Shown here: piece by piece, positions 6,409-15,976 of the stretch
Position numbering within the stretch: position 1 is the stretch's first letter
How the letters are laid out: the number at the start of each line of letters is the position of its first letter
Assembly (NCBI RefSeq): GCF_004770905.1
Contig: NZ_RQHT01000015.1
Span: 1 to 64,000 of the forward strand
Direction of reading: 5' to 3'
DNA length: 64,000 nucleotides
Source: Leptospira bandrabouensis
Lineage (GTDB): Bacteria > Spirochaetota > Leptospiria > Leptospirales > Leptospiraceae
The notes under the pieces: generated by a model
What the model was told of the DNA's origin: nothing
Seen by the model: the letters and a program-made list of their open reading frames with translations, nothing else
Database searches by the model: none
Translations under genes and position numbers: made by a program

Positions 6409-7047
6409 ATGCAAGTATCCGATCTTACCTTTCGCCTCAAACTCCTATTCATTGGTTTCCTTTCCCCGTTACTTGTTCTTGTTGGTCTGATCCTTTCGGC
6501 ACCTTTCTGGTTAAAATCTTCGGAAACCTACCAGAAATCGGATGTTGCCGTACTCGAAGTAAGCAGTCCATTACCATCTAAAAAAATGCTAAAAGCTGTG
6601 GCAACCTTAGCAGGACGTTCCGACTTTAAAAAACTAACTCTCGTTATCCGGGAAGATAAATCGCAAAATCATCTCTTTTCGCCTGGGGAAAAAGAGCAGA
6701 AAATCAGAGAACTTTTGAATTCGTTCGGAATGGCTCCTTTACACGTCTCTTCCATCATAATCCCGGTGACCAAAATGGGTGACACAGACGAGGCTTCCAA
6801 AAACCTATTAAAAATCGCTGTTTCCGACAATTTAGGAGCCATATTACTCCTCACTCGGGAGTACGAATCCAAAAGAGTTTTAGGAACTTATCGCAAAACT
6901 TTGGCCAGTTTGCCCATCAAAGTGACTGCCTATGGATTTCCATCAGACTTCTCTAGCTCCAATTGGTTTTTATCAGAAGATGGAGTTCGGGAAATCACCG
7001 GCGAATTTGTACGTTATCTGTATTCTTATATTAGAGGTATCCTGTAA
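6409..7047 (+). CDS. YdcF/SanA-like envelope protein
   Basis: A 212-residue protein with one N-terminal membrane anchor (LLFIGFLSPLLVLVGLILSA, residues about 12-31). The rest resembles the DUF218 (YdcF, SanA, ElyC) domain. Support comes from TDEASKNLLKIAVSDNLGAIL, then LLLTREYESKRVLGTYRK (split here to keep it short), and the ending SNWFLSEDGVREITGEFVRY with the tryptophan typical of the family. These proteins are linked to envelope barrier functions in other bacteria. The match is weak in the N-terminal half. Its stop is directly followed by the lysS start, with no spacing. Confidence 0.65.
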   Translation: MQVSDLTFRLKLLFIGFLSPLLVLVGLILSAPFWLKSSETYQKSDVAVLEVSSPLPSKKMLKAVATLAGRSDFKKLTLVIREDKSQNHLFSPGEKEQKIRELLNSFGMAPLHVSSIIIPVTKMGDTDEASKNLLKIAVSDNLGAILLLTREYESKRVLGTYRKTLASLPIKVTAYGFPSDFSSSNWFLSEDGVREITGEFVRYLYSYIRGIL

Positions 7048-8541
7048 ATGGATGAAATTAAAGATTCCAACGAACTGATAGAACAACGCATTCAAAAAAT
7101 TAACGATTTAAAAACAAAGGGAATCAATCCTTACCCACTTCGTTTTTTTCCCAATGCTAATTCCAAATCTCTCATTGCCGGATTTGATCCGAGCCAAACA
7201 GAAAAAAAATCATTCAAACTGGGTGGTCGTTTGCATGCCAAACGAGTGATGGGGAAAGCAAGTTTTGCGCACCTCAAGGATGCAGAAGGTCTCATCCAAT
7301 TGTATGCTACTCGTGATGATTTAGGAGAGGAAAACTACTCTTTATTTAAATCGCTCGATTTAGGAGATTGGATTGGAATTGAAGGATGGCTTTTCCAAAC
7401 ACAAAAAGGAGAAACCACACTCCACCTTACAAGCGTTCAGCTTCTCGCAAAATGTATCCGCCCACTTCCCGTGGTTAAAGAAAAAGACGGCGTTGTTTAT
7501 GACGCGTTCTCCGATGTAGAACAAAGATATCGTATGCGTTATGTGGATTTGGTTGTGAACGAAAATGTAAGAGAAACATTTAAAATGCGTTCTCGTATCA
7601 TTTCTGAAATTCGTAAATTTTTAACGAATGAAGGGTTTTTAGAAGTAGAAACTCCCATGATGCAACCCATTGCCGGTGGTGCTGCCGCTCGTCCTTTTGT
7701 TACCCACCACAACACACTCGATATGGAATTATTTTTACGAATTGCACCAGAGCTCTATTTAAAACGACTCATTGTGGGTGGAATGGACCGAGTTTTTGAA
7801 CTCAATCGCAACTTTCGTAATGAAGGAATCTCTACAAAACACAATCCAGAATTTACCATGATGGAAGCCTATATGGCTTTTGGTGATATGGAAACTATGT
7901 TATCACTCACAGAAAGAATGATTGTTTCAGTAGCACAGTCCATAGGCAAAGGTTTAAAATTTGCTTACGGAAAAGACCAAATTGATTTATCACCTCCTTG
8001 GAAACGAGTCAAATACATTGATATCATTAAGGATTATTCAGGAATTGATTTTAGTAAAATCAATGACTTACAAGATGCAATTTCACAAGCAAAAGCCAAG
8101 GGTGTGGATTCTTCGGATTCCGTTTCCATTTGGAAAGTTTGTGATGATGTGTTTAGTTCCCTTGTGGAACCACACCTCATCCAACCCATCTTTATCACTG
8201 ACTTCCCGAAAGAACTTTCCCCACTTGCCAAATCTCGAGAAGATGATCCCAAATATGTGGAACGTTTTGAACCTTACGTGGCAGGTAGAGAAATCGGCAA
8301 TGCATTTACTGAGTTAAACGATCCTTTTGACCAAAGAGAAAGGTTTGAAGAACAAGTAAAACAAAGAGAAGCTGGGGATGACGAAGCCTTTATGATGGAT
8401 GATGACTATATACGTGCATTAGAATATGGTCTCCCACCGACAGGTGGACTTGGAATTGGAATCGATAGGCTTGTGATGTTACTCACTGACTCACATTCCA
8501 TTCGTGATACCATTTTATTCCCGCTGATGAGGCCAGAATAA
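7048..8541 (+). CDS. lysS: Lysyl-tRNA synthetase (class II)
   Basis: A 497-residue enzyme of normal length that charges tRNA-Lys in the cytoplasm. The N-terminal OB-fold anticodon-binding domain spans about residues 55-145. The class II core follows, with motif 2 near residues 255-275 ([20 protein letters not shown]) and motif 3 near 466 ([11 protein letters not shown]). The ATG immediately follows the stop of the YdcF-like gene, so the two are co-transcribed. A strong terminator lies 75 bases downstream. Confidence 0.97.
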   Translation: MDEIKDSNELIEQRIQKINDLKTKGINPYPLRFFPNANSKSLIAGFDPSQTEKKSFKLGGRLHAKRVMGKASFAHLKDAEGLIQLYATRDDLGEENYSLFKSLDLGDWIGIEGWLFQTQKGETTLHLTSVQLLAKCIRPLPVVKEKDGVVYDAFSDVEQRYRMRYVDLVVNENVRETFKMRSRIISEIRKFLTNEGFLEVETPMMQPIAGGAAARPFVTHHNTLDMELFLRIAPELYLKRLIVGGMDRVFELNRNFRNEGISTKHNPEFTMMEAYMAFGDMETMLSLTERMIVSVAQSIGKGLKFAYGKDQIDLSPPWKRVKYIDIIKDYSGIDFSKINDLQDAISQAKAKGVDSSDSVSIWKVCDDVFSSLVEPHLIQPIFITDFPKELSPLAKSREDDPKYVERFEPYVAGREIGNAFTELNDPFDQRERFEEQVKQREAGDDEAFMMDDDYIRALEYGLPPTGGLGIGIDRLVMLLTDSHSIRDTILFPLMRPE

Positions 8542-8614
8542 GACCTAAGTCAAAATTAAAATATCAGTCTGCACTTTTTCGAAAAACCATATTTGCGGGA
8601 AAGTTTTAGAGCAT

Positions 8615-8654
8615 AAAAAAGCCTCCCGGGATTTATCCTGGAAGGCTTTTTTTT
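8615..8654. terminator. Bidirectional terminator between lysS and a lipoprotein gene
   Basis: Sixteen positions on each side pair with one mismatch and one G-U: AAAAGCCTCCCGGGAT against ATCCTGGAAGGCTTTT, loop of about four bases, flanked by A and T runs on both sides. It can serve the plus-strand lysS transcript and the minus-strand transcript ending at 8670. Confidence 0.85.
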
Positions 8655-8669
8655 AGAAGACGAAACTAT

Positions 8670-9215
8670 TTACTTTTTATTAATATTCAGTTTCGGTTCC
8701 GACTCCATAGTTCGAATCAGTTTGGACAAATTCGATTGGAAACTGGCTGTTTGGCCTGAATTCAAAGTATAGTTTGTGGTTTCTTTTCTATTTGTATAAC
8801 TGATCCCAATATTTTGGCTTTCCCCTACTTTCGGTATCAATTCAGAAGAAATAGCCGATGTAATGACAATCGTATCAGAATAATCGGTATTGGTGCGTTT
8901 TAAATTGTACCATGTTTCCCCTAACTTTAAAGATACTCCAATGGGAAGATCCACATCAAAAGTTCCAATTTCATATAACAAAAAGTATTGAACTATACCT
9001 GAATTGTTGTCCCGTTCCGCTTTAAAATATACACAAGGACGCTTTGCAAAAACCAAAAGAAATTTCTTTAAACAAACCTCTTTGGAAATGGCAGATTGTT
9101 GTTCTAAGGTTGGTTCCGGTGTGACCACGTAGGCTTTGGTTCCTCCGCAGGAAACAATTGCCAGAAAAACGAGGAAAATGGAGGAAATTCGGGTGAAGGA
9201 GAAGATTCTTTCCAT
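8670..9215 (-). CDS. Putative lipoprotein
   Basis: A 181-residue protein with a signal peptide (MERIFSFTRISSIFLVFLAI) ending in lipobox LAIVSC, so the mature protein starts at Cys23 followed by GG. The mature domain is beta-rich and contains two further Cys (KEVCLKKFLL and KRPCVYFK) that may form a disulfide. No family is recognised. It is divergent from serA with a 57-bp intergenic region and shares a bidirectional terminator with lysS. Confidence 0.7.
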   Translation of the reverse strand: MERIFSFTRISSIFLVFLAIVSCGGTKAYVVTPEPTLEQQSAISKEVCLKKFLLVFAKRPCVYFKAERDNNSGIVQYFLLYEIGTFDVDLPIGVSLKLGETWYNLKRTNTDYSDTIVITSAISSELIPKVGESQNIGISYTNRKETTNYTLNSGQTASFQSNLSKLIRTMESEPKLNINKK

Positions 9216-9272
9216 GATTAGCTCAACCTTTTTCGAGGTGCAAGGTTTAGCAAAGGAAAAAATCCTGTTCCT

Positions 9273-10496
9273 ATGGTATCTTATCCCAAAGGAAAAATAA
9301 AAGTCCTACTTCTGGAAAACATCCACAAGGATGCTTACGAACTTTTCCACCGCGACGGTTTTGACGTTACCCTCGTCAAAGATGCAATGGAAGAGGCGGA
9401 ACTCATTGAGAAAATTTCCGATGTACATGTTTTGGGCATTCGTAGCAAAACAAATGTTACAATGAAAGCCCTAGCGAATGCTAAAAAATTAATGACTATC
9501 GGATGTTTCTGTATTGGAACCAACCAAGTGGAATTGGAAGAAGCCGAAAAAAAGGGCATTCCCGTTTTCAACGCTCCCTATAGCAACACCAGGTCTGTCG
9601 CAGAACTTGTCATAGCTGAAATCATCATGCTTGCACGTAAAGCAACCGATCAGTCGCGAGATGTTCACCTAGGCAAATGGAATAAAATTGCAAAAGGTTG
9701 TTTTGAAGTCCGAGGAAAAACATTAGGAATCATTGGTTACGGACATATTGGTTCACAAGTGTCTGTACTTGCTGAGTCAATGGGGATGAAGGTTATCTTT
9801 TTCGATATCATTTCTAAGCTTCCATTGGGGAACGCTTCCTCTGTCCACAGTTATGAAGAACTACTCAAACAATCTGATTTTATTACCTTCCATGTTCCTG
9901 AAACTGAAGAAACCAAAAATCTCTTTCGCAAAGAACACTTAAATCTAGTAAAACCTGGGGCTTACCTATTAAATCTTTCGCGTGGAAAGGTCTTAGAGAT
10001 TGATGCTCTGGTTGAAGGTTTAAAGTCGGGAAAACTTGCCGGTGCTGGTGTGGATGTATTTCCGGAAGAACCAAAATCAAATGATGATCCTTTTGTAAGT
10101 CCATTACAAGGTTTACCAAATGTGATCCTTACACCGCATGTCGGAGGTTCTACGGAAGAAGCCCAAAAGAACATTGGATCCGAAGTGGCTGAAAAATTAT
10201 TAAAATATGTGAATAATGGTTCCACTACTTTTTCTGTAAACTTTCCTAATATTGAATTAGGAAGTTTAAAATCGGGGTACCATAGAATTCTCAATATCCA
10301 TCAAAACCAACCAGGTTTTTTAAGAGATATAAACTCCATCATATCCGATTTAGGTGGAAATATTTTAACGCAAAACCTTAGCACTTCAGCAAACATTGGT
10401 TACTTGAGTATGGAAATTGATAAAAATTTGGGTGATGAACTCAAAGATAAAATCAAAGCCCATAAACATTCAATCCGGACACGGATTCTCTATTAA
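9273..10496 (+). CDS. serA: D-3-phosphoglycerate dehydrogenase
   Basis: Catalyses the first step of serine synthesis, oxidising 3-phosphoglycerate with NAD. The 407-residue length fits the E. coli-type enzyme with one ACT domain. The NAD-binding motif GYGHIG lies near residue 155, the catalytic Arg in SRGKVLEIDAL near 236, the Glu in FPEEP near 264 and the His in TPHVGGST near 288. Residues about 335-407 form the ACT domain that normally binds serine for feedback inhibition. It is the first gene of a run with a glyoxalase II-like gene, a MAPEG gene and endonuclease I. Confidence 0.95.
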   Translation: MVSYPKGKIKVLLLENIHKDAYELFHRDGFDVTLVKDAMEEAELIEKISDVHVLGIRSKTNVTMKALANAKKLMTIGCFCIGTNQVELEEAEKKGIPVFNAPYSNTRSVAELVIAEIIMLARKATDQSRDVHLGKWNKIAKGCFEVRGKTLGIIGYGHIGSQVSVLAESMGMKVIFFDIISKLPLGNASSVHSYEELLKQSDFITFHVPETEETKNLFRKEHLNLVKPGAYLLNLSRGKVLEIDALVEGLKSGKLAGAGVDVFPEEPKSNDDPFVSPLQGLPNVILTPHVGGSTEEAQKNIGSEVAEKLLKYVNNGSTTFSVNFPNIELGSLKSGYHRILNIHQNQPGFLRDINSIISDLGGNILTQNLSTSANIGYLSMEIDKNLGDELKDKIKAHKHSIRTRILY

Positions 10497-10519
10497 AACC
10501 TTGGGAAGGATAGGTATTT

Positions 10520-11296
10520 ATGATAGAAATCCTTCCCATCTTTACAAACTCTCCACTCAGAAATTATAGTTACCTCGTTTATTCCAATCGGACTGGCGAG
10601 GCATATTGTATAGATCCCTTTGATCCAAAACAAATCCTTAACCATGCGCAAAAGTTAGGAGTGAAAATCAAAGGAATCCTCAATACACACGAACATGGTG
10701 ATCATACCCAAGGCAATTTAGAACTAAAAGAAGAAACAAAAGCGATTGTCTACGGTCATAAAGATGCGAAACACAAAATCCCTGGGATGGACCAAGTTTT
10801 AAAGGAAGGGGATATTGTTTTTTCCGTGGAAGAAGAATCACTGGCTGTTTGGGATACACCTGGCCATACATTTTCCCACCTAAGTTTTGTTCGTAAAAAT
10901 CCCAATACCATTCTTGGAATTTTTTCAGGTGATACATTATTTAATGCAGGTGTGGGAAATTGTTTTCGAGGAGGAGATCCGAACGTTTTATATGAGACCA
11001 TAAGTTCTCGTTTTGAAACCCTACCCGATTCTTGTTTACTTTATCCTGGGCATGATTATTGGGATAACAATCTAAAGTTTGCAGAACATGTAGATCCAGA
11101 AAATGACTTTCGTAATCTATTCAAATCATCCCTAAAACCTTTTCAAATTTCTGAAATGGGAACAGAAAAAAATCTAAATCCCTTTTTTAGAAGGAATACA
11201 AACTCAGTCAAAGACCGACTAACGGAGCTAAAGGAAACATACTCCAATGATCGTTCTGTATTTTTGACACTTCGAAAACTAAGGGATCACTGGTAA
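10520..11296 (+). CDS. Glyoxalase II-like metallo-beta-lactamase-fold hydrolase
   Basis: A 258-residue hydrolase. The metal-binding motif THEHGDH is at about residues 54-60. TPGHTFSH and SGDTLFNAG follow, and GHDYWDNNLKFA provides the last His. This order and the glyoxalase-type GHDY...NL ending are typical of hydroxyacylglutathione hydrolase (GloB), which releases lactate and glutathione. The glutathione genes farther along this window support that reading, but related folds have other thioester substrates. It starts 23 bases after serA, so they are probably one transcript. Confidence 0.75.
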   Translation: MIEILPIFTNSPLRNYSYLVYSNRTGEAYCIDPFDPKQILNHAQKLGVKIKGILNTHEHGDHTQGNLELKEETKAIVYGHKDAKHKIPGMDQVLKEGDIVFSVEEESLAVWDTPGHTFSHLSFVRKNPNTILGIFSGDTLFNAGVGNCFRGGDPNVLYETISSRFETLPDSCLLYPGHDYWDNNLKFAEHVDPENDFRNLFKSSLKPFQISEMGTEKNLNPFFRRNTNSVKDRLTELKETYSNDRSVFLTLRKLRDHW

Positions 11297-11339
11297 TTTT
11301 GTATTTTACAAACCTAAAAGAATAATCAAACTTTAGCTA

Positions 11340-11732
11340 ATGACAATCATCACAATTTGTTTACTTGTTTCAATCGGCCAAATTTATTTAGCAAAAGGAA
11401 TTGTTGCCATCGCAATGGCAAAAGAAGGAAAGGGTTATGACAACCACCACCCAAGGATGCAACAAGCACAACTCACCGGTTGGGGAGCTCGTGCAAACGG
11501 TGCACATCAAAACGGGTTTGAGGCATTTTCCATTTTTTCTGTCGCTATTTTGTTTAACCTCCTTCTGGAAGTTGATTTTTATTGGTTAGAAATTCTTGCC
11601 ATGAGTTTTGTGGCTTTGCGATTTTTATATATTTATCTTTACATTGCGGATTTACCCAAAGCTAGGTCCACCATTTGGACTTTAGCTTTTCTTTGTACAA
11701 TGATCATGTATTTACTTCCGATTCTTCCTTGA
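11340..11732 (+). CDS. MAPEG family membrane protein
   Basis: A 130-residue protein with four likely transmembrane helices. The loop after the first helix has the family-like pattern KGYDNHHPRMQQAQLTGWG with ARANGAHQNGFEAF, and the rest follows the MAPEG plan. MAPEG proteins include membrane glutathione transferases, but the small bacterial members are largely uncharacterised, so a glutathione-dependent role is inference from family and neighbourhood. The stop overlaps the TTG start of the next gene. Confidence 0.8.
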   Translation: MTIITICLLVSIGQIYLAKGIVAIAMAKEGKGYDNHHPRMQQAQLTGWGARANGAHQNGFEAFSIFSVAILFNLLLEVDFYWLEILAMSFVALRFLYIYLYIADLPKARSTIWTLAFLCTMIMYLLPILP

Positions 11733-12493
11733 AAAAAATCCACTACGCATATTTCACAGTTTTTCTTTTTTGTTTGGTTAGTTTTATACTTTTTGCCCAA
11801 TCAGAAGAAAAAGAAGAAATAAAAGAATCTTTTCATAGAGAGTTTGATTTCCAAAAAGCCAAACGAGTCCTCAAACGTTTTTACAAAAAAGTGGGAACAG
11901 ATTTCTATTGTGGTTGTTCCTTTACAGAAGATAAAGAAAACTTCGGAAGGCTCAAAATCGATTTTTCATCCTGTGGGCTTGAAAGTAGGAAAGATCACAA
12001 TCGCCAAACATGGATTGAGTGGGAACATATTGTACCTGCTCATAGTTTTGGAAATACCAGGGAATGTTGGACTAAAAAAAATTGTGAGGCCAATGGAAAA
12101 CCAGTGCGCGGACGAAAATGTTGCAGGGCCACTGATCCCGAATTCAATCGAATGGAAGCGGATATGCACAATATAGTGCCCGTTCCCGGTGAAATCAATG
12201 CAGACCGTGGGATTTTTTCCTATGGGGAAATTGAAGGTGAAGAAAGAAATTACGGGTTATGTGATTTTGAAATCAATTTCAAAGGGCAAACGGCAGAACC
12301 CAAACCAAACATTCGGGGCGATATTGCTCGCACCTATTTTTATATGGAATGGAAATATGGAATTCCCGTTCCAGAAAATAGAAAAAAACTCTATGAGTCT
12401 TGGAACCAACTGGATCCGCCCGATACCTTTGAGATTCGAAAAAATGAAATCATCGAAAAAATCCAGAAAGTGAAAAATCCATTCATTGATTGA
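11729..12493 (+). CDS. Secreted endonuclease I (EndA/NucM family)
   Basis: A DNase-type protein. The core motif is EWEHIVPAHSFG with the catalytic His, followed by FNRMEADMHNIVPVPGEIN, RGIFSYGEI and RGDIARTYFYMEWKYG, all typical of the endonuclease I family. I choose the TTG at 11729, which overlaps the MAPEG stop (TTGA) and gives a 254-residue protein with a signal peptide (KKIHYAYFTVFLFCLVSFIL) and cleavage after LFA. An earlier TTG at 11675 would bury this signal. It is therefore probably exported and degrades external DNA. Three Cys pairs (CGCS, CWTKKNC, CC) may form disulfides. Confidence 0.85.
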   Translation: MKKIHYAYFTVFLFCLVSFILFAQSEEKEEIKESFHREFDFQKAKRVLKRFYKKVGTDFYCGCSFTEDKENFGRLKIDFSSCGLESRKDHNRQTWIEWEHIVPAHSFGNTRECWTKKNCEANGKPVRGRKCCRATDPEFNRMEADMHNIVPVPGEINADRGIFSYGEIEGEERNYGLCDFEINFKGQTAEPKPNIRGDIARTYFYMEWKYGIPVPENRKKLYESWNQLDPPDTFEIRKNEIIEKIQKVKNPFID

Positions 12494-12645
12494 TTCGGAA
12501 AAAGATAGCTCTCCTCTTTGCGAGTGGGAGCGGTCTAAATATTTGTAGAATACAGCAATCTTTGGCAGTTCTGTTTTTCTAAAATTGGGAAAAGGAATTT
12601 TGCTTCATTTACAGAAAATAGGCAAATTTCCAAGCTGGAACTTGT

Positions 12646-14028
12646 ATGAAAGAATATGACATCATTGTCATTGGTGCGGGTGCAGGCACAAAACTTGTGA
12701 CCCCACCTTCCAAAATCGGCAAATGTGTGGCTGTTTTTGAAAAGGAAACTCCGGGAGGAACCTGCCTCAATCGGGGTTGTATTCCTTCCAAAATGGTGAT
12801 TTATCCTTCCGAACTCATTCGTATGGCAGAGGATACGGAAAAGTTCCCTGTTTTTTTTAAGGAAAAACCTGTAGCCGACGTCACTCAAATTTTCAAACGG
12901 GTGAACGCCACGGTAAAGTCAGACTCCGATTCCATTCCCATCGCTTATGAAAAAAATCCGAACATAGATTATTATCCCAAACAAGTTCGATTTATTGACA
13001 ATCGCGTCCTTACGGACGGAAAAGAAACTTATACCGCCAAACATATTTTTATTGTTACCGGTACAAGACCCAATATCCCAGATATCCCGGGACTAAAAAA
13101 TACTCCCTTTTGGACATCCAGAGAAGCTCTCTCTCCAGACAAATTCCCAAAATCACTGATCATCATTGGTGCTGGATTTATTTCTTTGGAACTAGGTGCC
13201 GCCTATAAAGCCTATGGTTGTGAAGTTACAGGACTAACTCGAACCGATGTTTTGCGAACTGCCGACGGAGAAATCAAAAAAGAATTAAACAAACATTTAC
13301 CATTTCCTATCGAATCTCATTATCAAATTGAAAAAATAGAATTCAAAGATGGCATTTTTACCGTAACAGGAAAATCTGTAGAGGGAAAAACATCCATCCA
13401 TTCCGCAGAACGTCTCCTTGTGGCCACAGGAATTCGACCCAATACGGATGACCTAGAACTCGAACATACAAAAATCAAAACAAATGAAAGTGGATACATC
13501 CAGGTGAATGACCACTTAGAAACCACAGAACCAGGAATTTACGCTTTTGGAGATGTGATCGGTAGGTATTTTTTTCGCCATAGTGCCAACTTTGAAGGAG
13601 AATATCTTTTCGAACTATTGTATGGAAAAAAAGAAAACCAACCCATCCAATACCCTCCCATGCCTGAAGCTGTATTCACACACCCACAAATTGCCAGTGT
13701 AGGTTTTACAGAAGAGGAACTCCTTGAGAAACAAATTCCCTATTACAAAGGTGTAAACCCTTATTCGTCCAGTGCCACAGGAATGGCAAGAATGTCCGAT
13801 TCAGGATTTGTGAAAGTCCTTGTGTCAAAGGAAACAGAACAGGTGCTAGGTGCTCATATCATAGGTGAGGAAGCAGCAAACCTCATCCACCAAATTCTAC
13901 TGGGAATGTATTTAAAAGCTAAACTGGAGGATTATTTGGGAATGATTTATATCCATCCTGCCATTTCTGAAATTACACGAAACGCATTTAGAAAAGTAAA
14001 AGAAGAAAAACTAAAAGGTGCTACATGA
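12646..14028 (+). CDS. FAD/NAD-linked disulfide reductase (lipoamide dehydrogenase/mycothione reductase-like)
   Basis: A 460-residue class I flavoprotein reductase. It has an FAD-binding start (DIIVIGAGAGTK), the redox pair in GGTCLNRGCIPSK near residues 40 and 45, an NAD(P)-binding motif IIGAGFISLELG near 172, and the C-terminal His/Glu pair in YIHPAISEI near 434. The substrate cannot be read directly. No 2-oxoacid dehydrogenase genes are nearby. The ending and the GAGAG start resemble mycothione reductases more than typical lipoamide dehydrogenases. Placed beside glutaredoxin and glutathione genes, it is a candidate low-molecular-weight disulfide reductase. It overlaps trhO by four bases (ATGA). 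Confidence 0.8.
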   Translation: MKEYDIIVIGAGAGTKLVTPPSKIGKCVAVFEKETPGGTCLNRGCIPSKMVIYPSELIRMAEDTEKFPVFFKEKPVADVTQIFKRVNATVKSDSDSIPIAYEKNPNIDYYPKQVRFIDNRVLTDGKETYTAKHIFIVTGTRPNIPDIPGLKNTPFWTSREALSPDKFPKSLIIIGAGFISLELGAAYKAYGCEVTGLTRTDVLRTADGEIKKELNKHLPFPIESHYQIEKIEFKDGIFTVTGKSVEGKTSIHSAERLLVATGIRPNTDDLELEHTKIKTNESGYIQVNDHLETTEPGIYAFGDVIGRYFFRHSANFEGEYLFELLYGKKENQPIQYPPMPEAVFTHPQIASVGFTEEELLEKQIPYYKGVNPYSSSATGMARMSDSGFVKVLVSKETEQVLGAHIIGEEAANLIHQILLGMYLKAKLEDYLGMIYIHPAISEITRNAFRKVKEEKLKGAT

Positions 14029-15056
14029 AAAAGTTTTTATTCAATCGTTATGACAAAGAAACCTTAAAAAAACGTGTGGAAATGGACACAAGGGAACGAC
14101 GGGTCATTTCCTTTTACCGTTATGTGAATCTCGAAGACCCAATTCAATTTCGGAACCAACTGTATGATGCCTTTGAAGATTTAGGAATCCTTGGTAGAAT
14201 TTATTTAGCAAAAGAAGGGATCAATGCACAATTTTCCATACCCATCGAAAATTATGAAAAACTCAGATCGATAGTTGATTCCATTCCCGAACTAAACCAG
14301 ATTTATTTTAACGATGCTGTAGAAGATAAAAAAGAAAGTTTTATCAAACTAGCCATTAAGGTTCGCAAAAAAATCGTAGCTGATGGGCTCGATGATTCAA
14401 TATTTGATCCTTCGGACGTAGGAACCCACCTAACACCGCTCGAGTTTCATGAAGCCCTTTCCGAACCTGGAGTGGTAGTTGTGGATTTACGAAATAATTA
14501 TGAATCCGAAGTGGGCCATTTTGAAAATGCCATTTTGCCGGATGTTGGAACATTTAGAGAAGAACTCCCACTTGTGGAAGACCTCTTAAAGGAAAACAAA
14601 GATAAAAAAATTCTTCTCTATTGCACGGGAGGGATTCGTTGTGAAAAAGCTAGTGCCTACTTGAAATACAAAGGTTTCTCCAAGGTTCATCAATTGCGGG
14701 GCGGGATCATCAACTATGCAAAGGCAGTCCAAGATGCTGGTCTCCCTTCCAAATTCAAAGGTAAAAATTTTGTGTTTGATGACAGGTTAGGTGAAAGAGT
14801 GACTGATGATGTCCTCACTGTATGTTACGTATGTGGAAAACCCAGTGACCGCCATACTAACTGTGCCAATCTAGGATGTCATGTCCTACTTGTTCAATGT
14901 GAAGATTGTTCCAAAGAACTTCTTGGATGTTGTTCTGAGGAATGTAAAAATATCATCTTACTTCCTGAAGAAACACAAAAAAACCTAAGAAAAGAAAATA
15001 TCAAAAACAAAAAGTATCCAACACACCACCTAACAAGAAAACTAGTAGGAAAATAA
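14025..15056 (+). CDS. trhO: tRNA uridine(34) hydroxylase TrhO
   Basis: A 343-residue protein of the YceA/TrhO family, which makes 5-hydroxyuridine at the wobble position of some tRNAs. The N-terminal domain contains the family stretch LAKEGINAQFSIP. A rhodanese domain spans about residues 130-225 with active-site loop YCTGGIRCEKA. The C-terminal cysteine cluster (CYVCGKPSDRHTNCANLGC, then QCEDCSKELLGCCSEEC) is longer than in some homologues and may bind zinc. It overlaps the reductase gene upstream and abuts the ABC ATPase gene downstream. Confidence 0.93.
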   Translation: MKKFLFNRYDKETLKKRVEMDTRERRVISFYRYVNLEDPIQFRNQLYDAFEDLGILGRIYLAKEGINAQFSIPIENYEKLRSIVDSIPELNQIYFNDAVEDKKESFIKLAIKVRKKIVADGLDDSIFDPSDVGTHLTPLEFHEALSEPGVVVVDLRNNYESEVGHFENAILPDVGTFREELPLVEDLLKENKDKKILLYCTGGIRCEKASAYLKYKGFSKVHQLRGGIINYAKAVQDAGLPSKFKGKNFVFDDRLGERVTDDVLTVCYVCGKPSDRHTNCANLGCHVLLVQCEDCSKELLGCCSEECKNIILLPEETQKNLRKENIKNKKYPTHHLTRKLVGK

Positions 15057-15974
15057 ATGCAAAAATACGCCATCGAATTAGAAGGTTTAGAAAAAACTTA
15101 TGCAAATGGAGTGAAAGCTCTTCGTTCCATAAATCTGAAAGTAGAATCAGGAGATTTTTTTGCCTTACTCGGGCCAAACGGTGCTGGAAAGTCCACCACC
15201 ATTGGAATCTTAAGTTCTCTCATTAATAAAACAGGTGGGAAAGTCAAAATCTTCGGAACTGATATTGATGCAAATCCAGATCTTGCCAAAACTTTTTTAG
15301 GAATTGTTCCCCAAGAATTCAATTTCGGAATTTTTGAAGCCGTAGAACAAATCCTAATCAACCAAGCCGGGTTTTATGGAATCCCTTACAAGGAAGCCAA
15401 GGGAAAAGTAGAATACTATTTAGAAAAATTATCTCTTATCGACAAACGAAAGTCGGCTGCCGGCCAACTGAGTGGAGGAATGAAACGTAGGCTTATGATT
15501 GCCAGGGCTCTTGTTCACGACCCTAAACTTCTGATCTTGGATGAACCAACGGCCGGTGTGGATATAGAAATTCGTCGTTCTATGTGGGAATTTTTAAAAG
15601 AACTAAACCAAGCAGGTAAAACCATCATTCTTACCACACATTACCTAGAAGAAGCAGAATCTCTTTGTAAGAACATTGCCATCATAGATAAAGGAGAAAT
15701 TGTAGAAAATACTTCAATGAAAAAACTCCTGCATCGATTGGATAAAGAGACTCTAATCATTGATTTAAAAAAATCGATCAAATCAAAACCGATTTCCAAA
15801 AAGTTCACCTGGGAATGGTTAGATGACCATACCTTAGAAGTACAATTGGATAAAAAAGAATCAGTAAACCAATTGTTTACAGAACTTACAAAACTTAAAT
15901 TGGACGTATTAAGTCTTAGAAACAAATCAAATCGACTAGAAGAACTCTTTTTGTCTCTTACAGGAAAAAACTAA
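15057..15974 (+). CDS. ABC transporter ATP-binding protein (YadG-like)
   Basis: A 305-residue ATPase. The Walker A motif is GPNGAGKST near residues 39-47, the signature LSGGMKRR near 138 and Walker B LLILDEPTAGVD near 160. The C-terminal 80 residues form the small extra domain found in multidrug-type ATPases. The start directly follows the trhO stop, and the permease gene begins two bases after its end. The pair resembles YadG/YadH-type exporters; substrate unknown. Its position inside the redox gene run is noted but not proof of a thiol cargo. Confidence 0.88.
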   Translation: MQKYAIELEGLEKTYANGVKALRSINLKVESGDFFALLGPNGAGKSTTIGILSSLINKTGGKVKIFGTDIDANPDLAKTFLGIVPQEFNFGIFEAVEQILINQAGFYGIPYKEAKGKVEYYLEKLSLIDKRKSAAGQLSGGMKRRLMIARALVHDPKLLILDEPTAGVDIEIRRSMWEFLKELNQAGKTIILTTHYLEEAESLCKNIAIIDKGEIVENTSMKKLLHRLDKETLIIDLKKSIKSKPISKKFTWEWLDDHTLEVQLDKKESVNQLFTELTKLKLDVLSLRNKSNRLEELFLSLTGKN

Positions 15975-15976
15975 TT

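Noticed and set aside
7961..8317. 118-residue frame inside lysS
   Set aside because: It is another frame of a well-conserved synthetase gene.
12494..12645. Possible terminator GCTCTC/GGGAGC after endonuclease I
   Set aside because: The stem is only six pairs and no T-run follows.
12535..12888. 117-residue minus-strand frame at the start of the reductase gene
   Set aside because: It overlaps the conserved FAD-binding region in antisense and resembles no protein family.
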